Of a stretch of 64,000 nt of DNA, positions 1 to 9,684 are shown one piece after another. This stretch comes from JAAYZX01 sp040770645 (GTDB lineage Bacteria > Actinomycetota > Thermoleophilia > RBG-16-64-13). The notes beneath the pieces were generated by a model, which saw only the letters and a program-made list of their open reading frames with translations, searched no databases and had not been told where the DNA came from. Position 1 is the stretch's first letter, and the number at the start of each line of letters is the position of its first letter. The DNA lies in NCBI GenBank assembly GCA_040770645.1, contig JAXGIS010000003.1, positions 62,001 through 126,000 of the forward strand, read 5' to 3'. The position numbers and the translations under genes were made by a program.

Positions 1-175
1 ACTCCTCGAGAGCTCGGCCAGCGAACACGGAGCGCGTATGACCGCAATGCGCAACGCGTCCGAGTCCGCTATCGACATGATCAGCAGTCTGAACCTGGCC
101 ATGAACCGGGCTCGGCAGGCTTCCATTACTCAGGAAATCTTGGAAGTGGTGGCCGGAGCCGACGCCCTGGCCTGA
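1..175 (+). CDS. atpG: ATP synthase gamma subunit, C-terminal part
   Basis: This is the last 57 codons or so of the gamma subunit, the central rotor shaft of F1Fo ATP synthase; the gene is cut by the window edge. The reading frame holds the conserved terminal helix, including an ASEHGARMTAM segment and then NRARQASITQEILEVVAGA, the part of gamma that sits in the alpha3-beta3 barrel. It ends with TGA and is followed after 60 bases by atpD and then atpC, the standard operon order. Identification rests on the terminal helix and the position. Confidence 0.95.
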   Translation, partial: LLESSASEHGARMTAMRNASESAIDMISSLNLAMNRARQASITQEILEVVAGADALA

Positions 176-235
176 TGAGATGAAGTGCGCCGGCCGGCTG
201 CGCAGGCCGGCGGCACGAGGAGGATACGTGGCGAT

Positions 236-1656
236 ATGAACAAGGGAAAGATAGTCGAGATCATCGGGCCGGTCCTGGACGTGTACTTCGAACAAGAACT
301 CCCGGCCATCTACAACGCTCTGGAGATCAGGGCCGCAGACCCCTCCGGTGAGGAGATCAGGTTGGTGGCCGAAGTGGAGCAGCACTTGGGCGACAACAAG
401 GTGCGCGCCGTGGCCATGGACTCTACCGACGGTCTGGCCGGGGTATGGAAGTCCTGGATACCGGGCAACCGGTGACGGTGCCTGTGGGTGAGGCCACTTT
501 GGGTCGCCTCTTCAACCTCATCGGTGAACCCATCGATGAAGGTGCTCCACTTCCGGCAGACGTGGAGCGCTGGCCCATCCACCGCCCGGCTCCCACCTTC
601 GATGCCCTGGAGCCCACCACTGAGGTGTTTGAGACCGGCATCAAAGTCATCGATCTTCTGGCTCCTTACGTCAAAGGCGGCAAGGTTGGCCTGTTCGGCG
701 GTGCCGGCGTGGGCAAGACGGTTCTCATCCAGGAACTCATCAACAACATCGCCACGGAGCATGGTGGCCGCATGTCGGTCTTCTGTGGGGTGGGAGAGCG
801 GACTCGAGAAGGCAACGACCTCTACCTCGAGATGCTGGAAGCAGGTGTCATCGCCAAAACGGCTCTGATGTTCGGTCAGATGAACGAGCCTCCAGGCGCA
901 CGCTTGCGCGTAGGTCTTTCCGGTCTCACCATGGCCGAATACTTCCGCGATGTTACGGGGCAGGACGTGCTCCTGTTTGTGGACAACATCTTCCGTTTCG
1001 TGCAGGCAGGTTCCGAGGTCTCTGCCCTTCTGGGGCGTATGCCGTCGGCCGTGGGCTACCAGCCGACCCTGGCTTCCGAGATGGGCCAGCTTCAGGAGCG
1101 CATCACCTCTACCAAGCGTGGCTCGGTCACTTCGGTGCAGGCCATTTACGTACCCGCCGACGACCTGACCGACCCGGCACCGGCCAACTGCTTCGCCCAC
1201 CTGGACGCTACCACGGTGCTGAGCCGGGCTGTTGCGGAGAAGGGCATCTACCCTGCAGTGGACCCGCTGGATTCGACGAGTCGTGCTCTCGACCCGAACG
1301 TGGTGGGCGAGGAGCACTACAGTGTGGCCACACAGGTGCAGGAGACACTGCAACGCTACAAGGATCTCCAGGACATCATCGCCATCTTGGGTATGGACGA
1401 GCTGTCCGACGAAGACAAGCTCCTGGTGCAGCGGGCGCGCAAGATCGAACGTTTCTTGTCGCAGCCGTTCACAGTGGCGGAAGCGTACACCGGGCGGGAC
1501 GGCAAGTACGTCAGACTGGCCGACACCATCCGTGGGTTCAAAGAAATCGTGGAAGGACGTCACGACGACATACCGGAGCAGGCCTTCTACATGGTGGGGA
1601 CCCTGGAGGAAGCCGTGGCCACGGCCAAGCGCATGCGTGGCGAGGCGGAGGAGTAG
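236..1656 (+). CDS. atpD: ATP synthase subunit beta (one frameshift)
   Basis: Catalytic beta subunit of F1Fo ATP synthase, about 473 residues. It starts at ATG 236, behind a GAGGAGG ribosome site about 12 bases upstream. Visible motifs are the P-loop GGAGVGKT near residue 157, the Walker B region DVLLFVDNIFRF near residue 243, the catalytic-loop segment LLGRMPSAVGYQPTL and the DELSDED (DELSEED-type) loop near residue 388. The frame breaks near 438-441, between DSTDGLA and GMEVLDTG. Restoring one C (gccggggt to gcccggggt) gives the family sequence LARGMEVLDTG, so a base lost in sequencing is more likely than a broken gene. The stop is four bases before atpC. Confidence 0.96.
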
Positions 1657-1659
1657 GCT

Positions 1660-2109
1660 GTGGCCTCAGGACAGCAGGACACCCCGTTCCTTCGGGTGGA
1701 GGTTGTCGACCCTGACGGGCTGACTTTTGAGGGCGATGTGGCCATGGTGGTCATCCCGGCCGCATACGGCGAGATCGGGATCTTGCCTCAGCACGCGCCG
1801 TTGGTGGCGAAACTCGACATCGGCGAGTTGCGGGTGAAAACGCTCGGCAATCAGTGGATGTCGTTGGCGGTGGCCGAGGGCTTCGTTCTGGTGCAGCAGG
1901 ATCGCGTGATCGTGTTGGCCGACTCGGCTGAACTGGCCAGTGAGATAGATGAGGAGAAGGCCATCCGCGCCCGCGACCGTGCGTTGGCCAATCTGGCCAT
2001 GATCAAAGAAGGGAAGGTGCCCGAGGGGCAGGAGAAGCTCTATCCCTTCCGTGAGCAGATGGCTCTCAAAGCCGCCCTGAATCGCCTGAAGGTGCTCCGC
2101 AAAGCGTAG
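1660..2109 (+). CDS. atpC: ATP synthase epsilon subunit
   Basis: Epsilon subunit of F1, 149 residues, a normal full length. The N-terminal beta-sandwich is recognisable (VEVVDPDGLTFEGDV, then IPAAYGEIGILPQHAPLV near residues 30-45). It is followed by a charged helical hairpin that inhibits ATP hydrolysis in this family. A GTG start directly after the atpD stop fits the tight spacing of the operon. The C-terminal helix region is slightly longer than in minimal forms. Confidence 0.95.
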   Translation: MASGQQDTPFLRVEVVDPDGLTFEGDVAMVVIPAAYGEIGILPQHAPLVAKLDIGELRVKTLGNQWMSLAVAEGFVLVQQDRVIVLADSAELASEIDEEKAIRARDRALANLAMIKEGKVPEGQEKLYPFREQMALKAALNRLKVLRKA

Positions 2110-2128
2110 GCAGACCGTCAGGGAGCCG

Positions 2129-3403
2129 ATGTCCATGACCGCAGGGACCGATTCTCGGTACCTGATCCGGGGAGGCGTCCGCCTCTCCGGACGGGTGCCG
2201 GTTTCCGGGGCGAAGAACTCCGCGTTGAAGCTCATGGCCGCCGCACTGTTGGCGCCGGCCACCTACACGCTGCGCAACGTCCCCAGTATTCAAGATGTCT
2301 ACACCATGAGCGAGGTGCTCCAGCATCTGGGCGCGGAAGTCGCGTTTGCCGACGGAGTCATGCGCATAGACACCACGGGCGTGGCCAGCCAAACGGCCCC
2401 GTACGAGCTGGTGCAGCGGATGCGGGCGTCCATCCAAATCATGGGGCCCTTGGTGGCGCATTTCGGGCAGGCCCGCGTGGCCATGCCCGGGGGCTGCAAT
2501 CTAGGCCCCCGAAAGATAGACATCCACCTGCGGGGTCTCACCCAACTGGGCGCCGAGATCAAGTCGGATCATGGATTCGTGGAGGTCAAGGCCCCCCGTC
2601 TGACCGGCACCTACATACTGCTCGAGTACCCGAGCGTGGGGGCCACTGAGAACCTCATGATGGCCGCCGTGCGTGCGGAGGGCGAGACCACCATAGACAA
2701 CTCCGCTCGGGAGCCCGAAATAGTGGACCTGAGCAAGTTCCTCATCAGCATGGGAGCCGACATCGAGGGAGCGGGAACCTCCACCATCAAGGTGCGTGGT
2801 GTATCCGAACTCCACGGAGCGGAGCACACGGTGATCGGCGATCGGATCGAGGCCGGCACATACCTGGTGGCGGGAGCCATCACGGGCGGTGAGGTGGAGG
2901 TGGAAGGCATCAGCCCGCGTGTCCTCGACATCTTCCTCTCCAAACTGCGTTCCATCGGTGTACATGTGCAGGAGAACTCACGGTCCATCAAGGCGAGTGG
3001 GGACGTTGGGCAGTATGTGGGTACCGATATCGCTACTCTCCCGTATCCCGGATTCGCCACGGATCTGCAGGCTCAGACCATGGCGTTGCTCTCTGTGGCC
3101 CAGGGGCCGTCGATCGTGACTGAGAACGTTTTTGAGAGTCGCTTCGTCTTTGTGGATGAGTTGATTCGGCTGGGTGCGCACATCAAGGTGACCGGGCACC
3201 ACGCCGTGGTCAACGGGGGCCATCCGCTCACGGGAGCCATCGTCAGGTGCTCCGATCTGCGGGCGGGAGCGGCCTTGGTGCTGGCAGGGCTGGCAGCCGA
3301 GGGGACCACAGAGGTGAGAGATGTCTTCCATGTCGATCGGGGATACGAGGATCTCGAGGGGAAATTGCGGGCCCTCGGCGCTCAGATCGAACGCGTGGGG
3401 TAG
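2129..3403 (+). CDS. murA: UDP-N-acetylglucosamine 1-carboxyvinyltransferase
   Basis: MurA transfers enolpyruvate from PEP to UDP-GlcNAc, the first committed step of peptidoglycan synthesis, in the cytoplasm. It has 424 residues with the two-lobed EPSP-synthase fold. The active-site loop reads PGGCNLGPRKIDIH; the cysteine near residue 123 is the one fosfomycin alkylates, so the enzyme should be fosfomycin-sensitive. The C-terminal lobe carries DLRAGAALVLAGLAAEGTT. An alternative ATG lies two codons downstream. It follows atpC by 19 bases, an arrangement common in actinobacteria and clostridia. Confidence 0.96.
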   Translation: MSMTAGTDSRYLIRGGVRLSGRVPVSGAKNSALKLMAAALLAPATYTLRNVPSIQDVYTMSEVLQHLGAEVAFADGVMRIDTTGVASQTAPYELVQRMRASIQIMGPLVAHFGQARVAMPGGCNLGPRKIDIHLRGLTQLGAEIKSDHGFVEVKAPRLTGTYILLEYPSVGATENLMMAAVRAEGETTIDNSAREPEIVDLSKFLISMGADIEGAGTSTIKVRGVSELHGAEHTVIGDRIEAGTYLVAGAITGGEVEVEGISPRVLDIFLSKLRSIGVHVQENSRSIKASGDVGQYVGTDIATLPYPGFATDLQAQTMALLSVAQGPSIVTENVFESRFVFVDELIRLGAHIKVTGHHAVVNGGHPLTGAIVRCSDLRAGAALVLAGLAAEGTTEVRDVFHVDRGYEDLEGKLRALGAQIERVG

Positions 3404-3487
3404 CGGGGACAGCTCTCACTCCGGCCGGTTGAAGTGGCGGCCTCCAGACGGGCAGGGTAGAAGCGTCGGCTAGAGGCCTCGCAGTCC

Positions 3488-5343
3488 ATGATGACTCCGA
3501 GAGAACAACCTTACCCTATCTATTGCGTCGATGGCGCGCCGCGCACGCGGCGCTGGCCCAAAGTGGCCCTGGTCGTGATGGCGATCGTGATAGGCATAGT
3601 CGGTGTTGGGGCAGCCACGTCCTACATCTGGCTGGACCGCCTCATGAGGCGTATGCACGACGATCCGTCGGTCTCCGCCGCCATCAGTGTGCTCACGCTC
3701 ACCACATCCTCCGGCGCCGGAGCGGCCGGAGGCACTACCGGACCGCCACCCAAGCTGCCGGGGACCATGGATATCGTGGTGTTTGGGTCGGATAACCGCG
3801 ACGAAGGCGACGGGATCGAGGAGTACGGTCGCTCGGACACGATCATGCTGGTCCATGTGGATCCGCGGGCCAACTTCGTTTCCGTGCTTTCGCTGCCTCG
3901 AGATCTTCGAGTGGAGATCCCGGGTCACGGCATACAGAAGCTGAATGCGGCCTACTCGTACGGAGGCCCGGCCTTGGCCATCGAGACTATTCAGAATCTT
4001 ACGGGTATAGACTTGGACCATTTCGTGAACATAGATTTCGATGCGTTTCGCCAAGTGACCATCTCGCTGGGTGGCGTATGGATCGATGTGGACCGCCGTT
4101 ATTATCATCAAACGCAGGCCGGGGATGCTGAATATCATGAGAATCTCGACATACAAGCGGGCTATCAGCGGCTCATGGGCGAGGATGCCCTGGATTTCGT
4201 TCGCTATCGCATCGATGCCAACAGCGACTTCGGTCGTATGCAGCGGCAGCAACTATTTCTACGGAGGCCAAACGCCAGCTGGTGAGCTTTGCCACGGCTC
4301 TGCAGGTGCCGAAACTGGCGGGCCTGGTGGCGGACAACGTCAAGACTTCTCTGCTGACCGGTGACGTGATCGACTTAGCTTTTTGGGGCCTGCGTCTCGA
4401 TGGCAGCCGGGTGAAGCAGATCAGCCTGGAGGGTGACGCGCAGCAGATAGACGGGATCTGGTACGTACTGGCGACTGATTCACAGCTGCGGGAAGCCGTG
4501 AGCAGCTACAGGACCGCGCCTTTGGATGAAGCCCTGCAGGAGGGTACCGACTCCACGGGCTCCGGTTCCGGGGATACGGGAACGTCGTCCGGCGGTACAT
4601 CCGAGACTTCTGCCGAGGCGGTTTCGAGCGCCGCGGTGGCGGGAGTGAAGGTGGAGGTGTTGAACGGCAACGGTAGGACCGGCCAAGCGGCCACCGCCGC
4701 CAGCATGTTGCGGGCAGTGGGCGCGGAGGTGGTTGCGGTGGGCGATGCCCCGGCCAGACAGGAAGAAACCACGGTCTTGTATCCGAGTGGTCGGCAATCG
4801 GCCGCAGAAGCAGTGACGTCTGTATTGGGCACGGGGGGCACAGTGCTGGATAGTGGCGCCAGTGTCATTAAGGTCATCCTCGGGTACGACTTCCAGGCCG
4901 AGTACAATCGCGTCACCTCCCCCGGCCCCTCAGGGATCATATATGAGGATGAGTACAAAGCTCTGCAGAGCATGGTGAGCTTCAATCTCTTGGGGCCCAC
5001 CTACATTCCCCCTTATTACAGGTACAACGATCGCAGAGTGTACGAGATCGATGCTGGGGGTGGATCCACCTTTCCCGCCGTCAAGACCATTTATCGTCTT
5101 GGCAGAGAGGACCAGTATCTGGGCATCATGCAGACGACGTTTCTGAATGCGCCCATCGCCTCGGCCGGCCAGACGGTGGAAATCGACGGCGTCACGTATA
5201 CGATCGTGGGCATATCCGGAACCACCGACCACATCTGGTGGAAGAAGGGCGGTGTTCTGTACTGGGTCTCCAACACGCTCAGCCACCTTCTGACGCGAGA
5301 GGAGTTGTTGAGGGTGGCGTCGGGTATGACCCCGGTTCTTTGA
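3488..5343 (+). CDS. LytR-CpsA-Psr protein with LytR_C and DUF4367-like C-terminus (one frameshift)
   Basis: Membrane-anchored enzyme of the LCP family, which attaches anionic glycopolymers to peptidoglycan. A short cytoplasmic tail is followed by one membrane helix (about residues 18-37). The LCP catalytic domain contains VFGSDNRDE, SLPRDLRVEIPG and DALDFVRYRID. After a Ser/Thr/Gly-rich linker comes a LytR_C domain (VKVEVLNGNGRTGQA), and then about 150 further residues ending in a TYTIVGISG, IWWKKGGVLYWVSN and LTREELLRVASGM block that resembles DUF4367. The frame breaks near 4263, where restoring one G gives FLREAKRQLVSF. The LCP call is secure; the terminal domain call is from memory of the family. 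Confidence 0.88.
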
Positions 5344-5346
5344 GTC

Positions 5347-6036
5347 GTGTCGTCAACGCGACAGCCGGGCATGCGGGTCTTGGTCAGCGAGGCCGCGGAA
5401 GAATGGGCCCATGCATATGCGACGGTCATGGCCGGACCCGAGGGGGAAGTTGTCTATCTGTCGCACATGGGTGTGCGCAGCCTGAACCGGCCACTCAGCC
5501 CGGCCGAAATTGACGCCGTACGGCGGGCTGTCAGAGATGTGCCCGCGGGGTCGGTCATGAGTCCGCGCCCCGCAGCGGGAGCATATGTGGGATATGTCTG
5601 CACGGGGAGGGTCTTGAATACCGCGTCCATGTGGCTCGGCGACGCGGGCGTGGAAGATGCCGCAATCACCGTCGGCGGAAGTGCGGAAACCGTCGGCGGA
5701 AATGCTCTGGTGGCGGTGAGCGACCACGCGGATCTGACGTACCGGGCGCCCCTCTGGGGACCGAATCGGGATGAGGTGGGGCCGCGCTTTCCCGCGCTGG
5801 CCGGTCTATACCGCCCCGAGGTCGTCAAGGCGGTTTTCCCACAGGCGGTGGTGGGCGATGTCGCGGAAGTGAACTGCCCCCATTGCCCCTCAGCGTTCGA
5901 AGCCTTGGCCATGCAGCGGGTGAGTTTCATGGCGGCTACCAATCAACTGGCATCCTTGGCTATCCTAGCGGCACACGCTGGATACGGACTGGCCGTGCTG
6001 CTGGTCTGCGACGGAAAGGACGGAAGCCCGACGTGA
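5347..6036 (+). CDS. Divergent nucleoside phosphorylase-like protein
   Basis: Protein of 229 residues without an obvious close family. The middle resembles purine nucleoside phosphorylases: SDHADLTYRAPLWGPNRDE followed by VGPRFPALAGLY matches the PNP pattern around DHINL, GPN and GPRFPD. The N-terminal phosphate-binding region is not clearly recognisable, and a CPHC pair near residue 178 is unusual. It starts at GTG 5347 (an internal ATG lies at 5371) and overlaps the next gene by a GTGA junction. Next to SAH hydrolase and mtnA, a phosphorylase releasing adenine from methylthioadenosine would supply MtnA's substrate. That role is inference. Confidence 0.5.
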   Translation: MSSTRQPGMRVLVSEAAEEWAHAYATVMAGPEGEVVYLSHMGVRSLNRPLSPAEIDAVRRAVRDVPAGSVMSPRPAAGAYVGYVCTGRVLNTASMWLGDAGVEDAAITVGGSAETVGGNALVAVSDHADLTYRAPLWGPNRDEVGPRFPALAGLYRPEVVKAVFPQAVVGDVAEVNCPHCPSAFEALAMQRVSFMAATNQLASLAILAAHAGYGLAVLLVCDGKDGSPT

Positions 6037-7292
6037 TCGATTGCGACGTGAAAGACCTGACCCTGGCGGCACGCGGGGCTCTGCGCATTGAATGGGCCGA
6101 GCGTGATATGCCGGTTCTACGTTCCATACGGGAACGCTTTGCAGCCGAGAGACCTTTGGAGGGCTCGCGCATAGCTGCCTGCCTCCATGTGACCACTGAG
6201 ACCGCCAACCTCATGTTGACCCTGAAGGCGGGGGGCGCGGAAGTGTGGCTGTGTGCATCGAACCCGCTGTCTACCCAGGACGATGTGGCGGCGGACTTGG
6301 TGGCGTCGCACGGAATACCTGTATTCGCCAGAAAAGGCGAGGACCACGACACCTACTACCGCCACATTTTGGCCGTGCTTGGATCCCGACCCCAGATCAC
6401 CATGGATGACGGGGCAGATCTGGTCACGACGTTGCACAACGAGTGCTCGGACCTTCTTAGTGACGTGCTCGCCGGGACCGAGGAGACTACTACCGGCGTC
6501 ATTCGTCTCAAAGCCATGGCCGCCGAGGGAGTTCTACGCTACCCGATTATTGCGGTCAACGAAGCCATGACCAAACATCTCTTCGATAATCGCTACGGTA
6601 CCGGCCAGTCCACGCTCGACGGTGTCATCCGAGCCACCAACGCGCTGATTGCAGGCCGCGTGTTCGTGGTGGCCGGCTACGGCTGGTGTGGACGCGGTTT
6701 GGCGATGAGGGCCAAAGGCCACGGTGCCGACGTCGTGGTCACCGAGGTCGATCCCCTGCGGGCGCTCGAGGCCGTCATGGATGGGTTCAGAGTCATGCCC
6801 ATGGCCGAAGCCGCACCACTCGGCGACATCTTCGTAACGGCCACCGGTGATATACACGTCATTCGCGGCGAGCACTTCGCGGCCATGAAAGACGGGGCCA
6901 TCGTGGCCAACACCGGGCACTTCAATGTGGAGATCGACATACCGGCTCTGGAACAAATGGCGGTGTCCCGTAGAGAGGTCCGCGACTTCGTTGAGGAGTT
7001 TCGCATGGCCGACGGCCATCGTGTCTACCTTCTGGCGGAAGGGCGACTTGTCAATCTTTCATGCGCTGAGGGGCATCCTGCCAGTGTCATGGACATGAGT
7101 TTCGCAAACCAAGCGCTGTCGGTGGAGTACCTTGTGTCACGTGGCCGTGAGTTGGCAGCCGACGTATACGATGTCCCCCAGGCCATTGACCAGGATGTCG
7201 CCCGCCTGAAGCTGGCTGCACTGCGGACGAGTATCGACGTGCTCACGCCTGAGCAGGTGGAGTACCTGGCCGGCTGGCAGCACGGCACCTGA
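6033..7292 (+). CDS. ahcY: Adenosylhomocysteinase, thermophile/archaeal type
   Basis: S-adenosylhomocysteine hydrolase, about 419 residues, splits SAH to homocysteine and adenosine (or inosyl analogues in some archaea) with bound NAD. Substrate-domain motifs are HVTTETANLM, LHNECSDLL and FDNRYGTGQSTLDGVIRAT. The NAD Rossmann loop is GYGWCGRG near residue 216, followed by VANTGHFNVEID. The short length and the GTGQS variant match the archaeal/Thermotoga type rather than the longer eukaryotic and proteobacterial type. GTG 6033 overlaps the preceding stop; a longer reading upstream would run through that gene and is rejected. Confidence 0.93.
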   Translation: MIDCDVKDLTLAARGALRIEWAERDMPVLRSIRERFAAERPLEGSRIAACLHVTTETANLMLTLKAGGAEVWLCASNPLSTQDDVAADLVASHGIPVFARKGEDHDTYYRHILAVLGSRPQITMDDGADLVTTLHNECSDLLSDVLAGTEETTTGVIRLKAMAAEGVLRYPIIAVNEAMTKHLFDNRYGTGQSTLDGVIRATNALIAGRVFVVAGYGWCGRGLAMRAKGHGADVVVTEVDPLRALEAVMDGFRVMPMAEAAPLGDIFVTATGDIHVIRGEHFAAMKDGAIVANTGHFNVEIDIPALEQMAVSRREVRDFVEEFRMADGHRVYLLAEGRLVNLSCAEGHPASVMDMSFANQALSVEYLVSRGRELAADVYDVPQAIDQDVARLKLAALRTSIDVLTPEQVEYLAGWQHGT

Positions 7293-7450
7293 AAATCGAG
7301 CTTACGCCACTGGGGCGGAGCATCCGCCACACCACGGGCGCGGGGGGTACCCGCCTCTCACATTGCAGTAGCGGCGGGGCGTGAGAACGGGAGAGGAAGG
7401 GTGCGGCCCGTGACGCTGCTGGGGTGCTGCGTCGAGGAAGGAGGCTCAGC

Positions 7451-8590
7451 GTGATTTCGTCGGAAGTGCGCACCATCGAGTGGCGCGACGGCCGTGTGAT
7501 CATGATCGATCAGCGGCTGCTGCCAGCGGTGGAGACGTACGTCACGTGTAGCACCTGGGAAGAGGTGGCCGAGGCCATCTCGACCATGGTGATTCGTGGG
7601 GCCCCCGCCATTGGGGTGGCGGCGGCGATGGGCGTTGCCTTGGCGGCGCGCACGGTGGCGTTCACCGAATCGGGTGCGGCTCCTGCCATGTATTCGGCCC
7701 TCCAGGCTGCAACCAAAGGCCTCTTTGCGACCCGCCCCACTGCCTATAACCTGGGATGGGCTTTGGAGCAGATGCGTACGGTGTGGGAAGGGGCAGTGGG
7801 CGACCCACGGGAGACGGCGCGCGCATTGGAGCGGCGCGCCCTGGAGATCATGGGGGGTGATGTGGACTCTTGTCGGCAGATCGGCGAGTACGGTGCAGAC
7901 CTCATTGTGGGCCGGCCCGCCGGTGGCGGCGGGCCGGCCACCGCTCCCCTCATCCCCGCGGCCCCATGTTTCGATGACGGTCCCCGGATCTTGACGCACT
8001 GCAACGCGGGAGCGCTCGCCACCGCCGGGTACGGTACGGCCTTGGGGGTCATTCGCTCATCTTTCGCGCGAGACCGGCGGCTGCGGGTTCTGGCCGACGA
8101 GACGCGCCCCCTGCTCCAGGGGGCCAGGTTGACGGCTTGGGAGTTGAAGCGTGACGGCATTCCGGTAGAAATCATTACCGACAGCATGGCCGGATTCTAT
8201 TTGGGCCGGGGAGAGGTATCCCATGTGGTGGTGGGGGCGGACCGCATCACTGCCAATGGGGATACGGCCAACAAAATCGGCACTTACGCGGTCTCCGTTT
8301 TGGCCCGTGAGCATGGGGTGCCGTTTCTCGTGGCGGCTCCGTTTTCCACCATAGACCTCTCCTTGGAGGATGGCTCCCTCATTCCCATCGAGGAGAGGGA
8401 GGCCACGGAGGTGACCACGCTGGGGGGCAATCGCCTGACTCCCGAGGGCGTGGGCGTGAGGAATCCGGCATTCGATGTAACACCTGCTTCGCATATCTCA
8501 GCCATCATCACCGAAGGCGGTATCGCTTTCCCGCCCTACCGTCAGTCGTTGGCCGCTCTGGCGTGTAATACCGAAGGAGGGTGCCCATGA
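7451..8590 (+). CDS. mtnA: Methylthioribose-1-phosphate isomerase
   Basis: MtnA converts 5-methylthioribose-1-phosphate to methylthioribulose-1-phosphate in the methionine salvage pathway. It has 379 residues of the eIF2B-like isomerase family. Diagnostic segments are MVIRGAPAIGVAAAMG, HCNAGALATAGYGTALG (with the catalytic-region cysteine), and GADRITANGDTANKIGTY carrying the catalytic aspartate. The start is GTG 7451, with an AGGAAGGA ribosome site eight bases upstream. The 158 bases before it hold no gene or clear regulatory element. The rest of the pathway (mtnB, C, D, E) is not here, so a shorter salvage route is possible. Confidence 0.95.
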   Translation: MISSEVRTIEWRDGRVIMIDQRLLPAVETYVTCSTWEEVAEAISTMVIRGAPAIGVAAAMGVALAARTVAFTESGAAPAMYSALQAATKGLFATRPTAYNLGWALEQMRTVWEGAVGDPRETARALERRALEIMGGDVDSCRQIGEYGADLIVGRPAGGGGPATAPLIPAAPCFDDGPRILTHCNAGALATAGYGTALGVIRSSFARDRRLRVLADETRPLLQGARLTAWELKRDGIPVEIITDSMAGFYLGRGEVSHVVVGADRITANGDTANKIGTYAVSVLAREHGVPFLVAAPFSTIDLSLEDGSLIPIEEREATEVTTLGGNRLTPEGVGVRNPAFDVTPASHISAIITEGGIAFPPYRQSLAALACNTEGGCP

Positions 8591-9684
8591 GAGCCATGAT
8601 CATGGCAGCCGGCTTGGGTACACGGCTTCTGCCGCTGACCGCCATCACGCCCAAACCCATGGTACCCATATTGGGAAGGCCGATTCTGGCCCACATCCTG
8701 ACGCTGTTGCGCCGGCATCGCATCACCGATGTTGTCATCAACCTGCATCACGCGCCCGAGTCCATAACCAGCTACTTTGGGGATGGTAGGGAGTGGGGCA
8801 TGCGGATCACCTACTCACTGGAACCCGAGTTGTTGGGTACAGCAGGGGGGGTCAAGCGCAACGAGCGCTTTCTCACTGAGGACGGTGCCTTCTTGGTGGT
8901 GAGTGGTGATTCGCTCATGGACGTCGATCTGAGTGGTCTCGTGGCGGCACACGCCGACTCGGGCGCCGTGGCCACGTTGGCGCTGAAGGAAGTGGAAGAT
9001 CCGTCGCAATACGGTGTGGTGGCTTTGGATGACCGGGGTGCCATCCGATCGTTTCAAGAAAAACCGGCGCCCGGAGAGGAGATATCTCGCTTGTGCAACT
9101 GTGGGCTCTACGTCTTGGAGCCGGATGTGTTGCAGCGGGTCCCGGCCGGCGTCTTCTATGACTTTGGTAGGCAACTGTGGCCCGAACTCCTGGCCGAGGA
9201 AGCGAGGTTGGGGTCATTCTCGGTCTGCGGTTACTGGAATGATGTTGGGGACATCCAAGCCTATCGACAGGGTAGCTTCGATGCCCTCAACGGACGGGTT
9301 CAACTCGATCGGGATGCCACGGAGGTGATGCCCGGGGTCTGGTGCGGACCTCGATCATACGTGGACGGTGGCGCCGACATCGAGCCACCCGTGTACATAG
9401 GAGCCGACTCCCGGGTGGAAGGTGGAAGTAGGCTGCGCGGACCCGTGGTTCTCGGCTGCGGCAGCGTAGTCGAGGAGGGTGCCACGGTTTCGGATGTGGT
9501 GGCTTGGCCGGCCGCGCTCTTCGGTCGCGGTAGCACGATTGAACGCAGCACGGTGGGGACGCTTACTCGATTCATGGGTTGGGTGAAGATGCGTGATTGC
9601 GTGGTGGGGGAACGGTGTCTGTTGGGAGATACAGGGCCTATTGAGGGCGCCAGTTTGGAACCGGGGACGGTACTGTGGGCGTAG
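8587..9684 (+). CDS. NDP-sugar pyrophosphorylase with left-handed beta-helix tail
   Basis: Sugar-1-phosphate nucleotidyltransferase of 365 residues, making an NDP-sugar for surface polysaccharide. The N-terminal signature AAGLGTRLLPLTAITPKP and the metal-site SGDSLMDVD are clear. After about residue 260, hexapeptide-type repeats (EPPVYIGADSRVEGGSRL and similar) form a left-handed beta-helix. The nucleotide and sugar specificity (GDP-mannose or dTDP-glucose type) cannot be read from the sequence. ATG 8587 sits six bases after a GAAGGAGG ribosome site and shares an ATGA junction with the mtnA stop; GTG 8581 is too close to that site. Confidence 0.9.
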   Translation: MRAMIMAAGLGTRLLPLTAITPKPMVPILGRPILAHILTLLRRHRITDVVINLHHAPESITSYFGDGREWGMRITYSLEPELLGTAGGVKRNERFLTEDGAFLVVSGDSLMDVDLSGLVAAHADSGAVATLALKEVEDPSQYGVVALDDRGAIRSFQEKPAPGEEISRLCNCGLYVLEPDVLQRVPAGVFYDFGRQLWPELLAEEARLGSFSVCGYWNDVGDIQAYRQGSFDALNGRVQLDRDATEVMPGVWCGPRSYVDGGADIEPPVYIGADSRVEGGSRLRGPVVLGCGSVVEEGATVSDVVAWPAALFGRGSTIERSTVGTLTRFMGWVKMRDCVVGERCLLGDTGPIEGASLEPGTVLWA

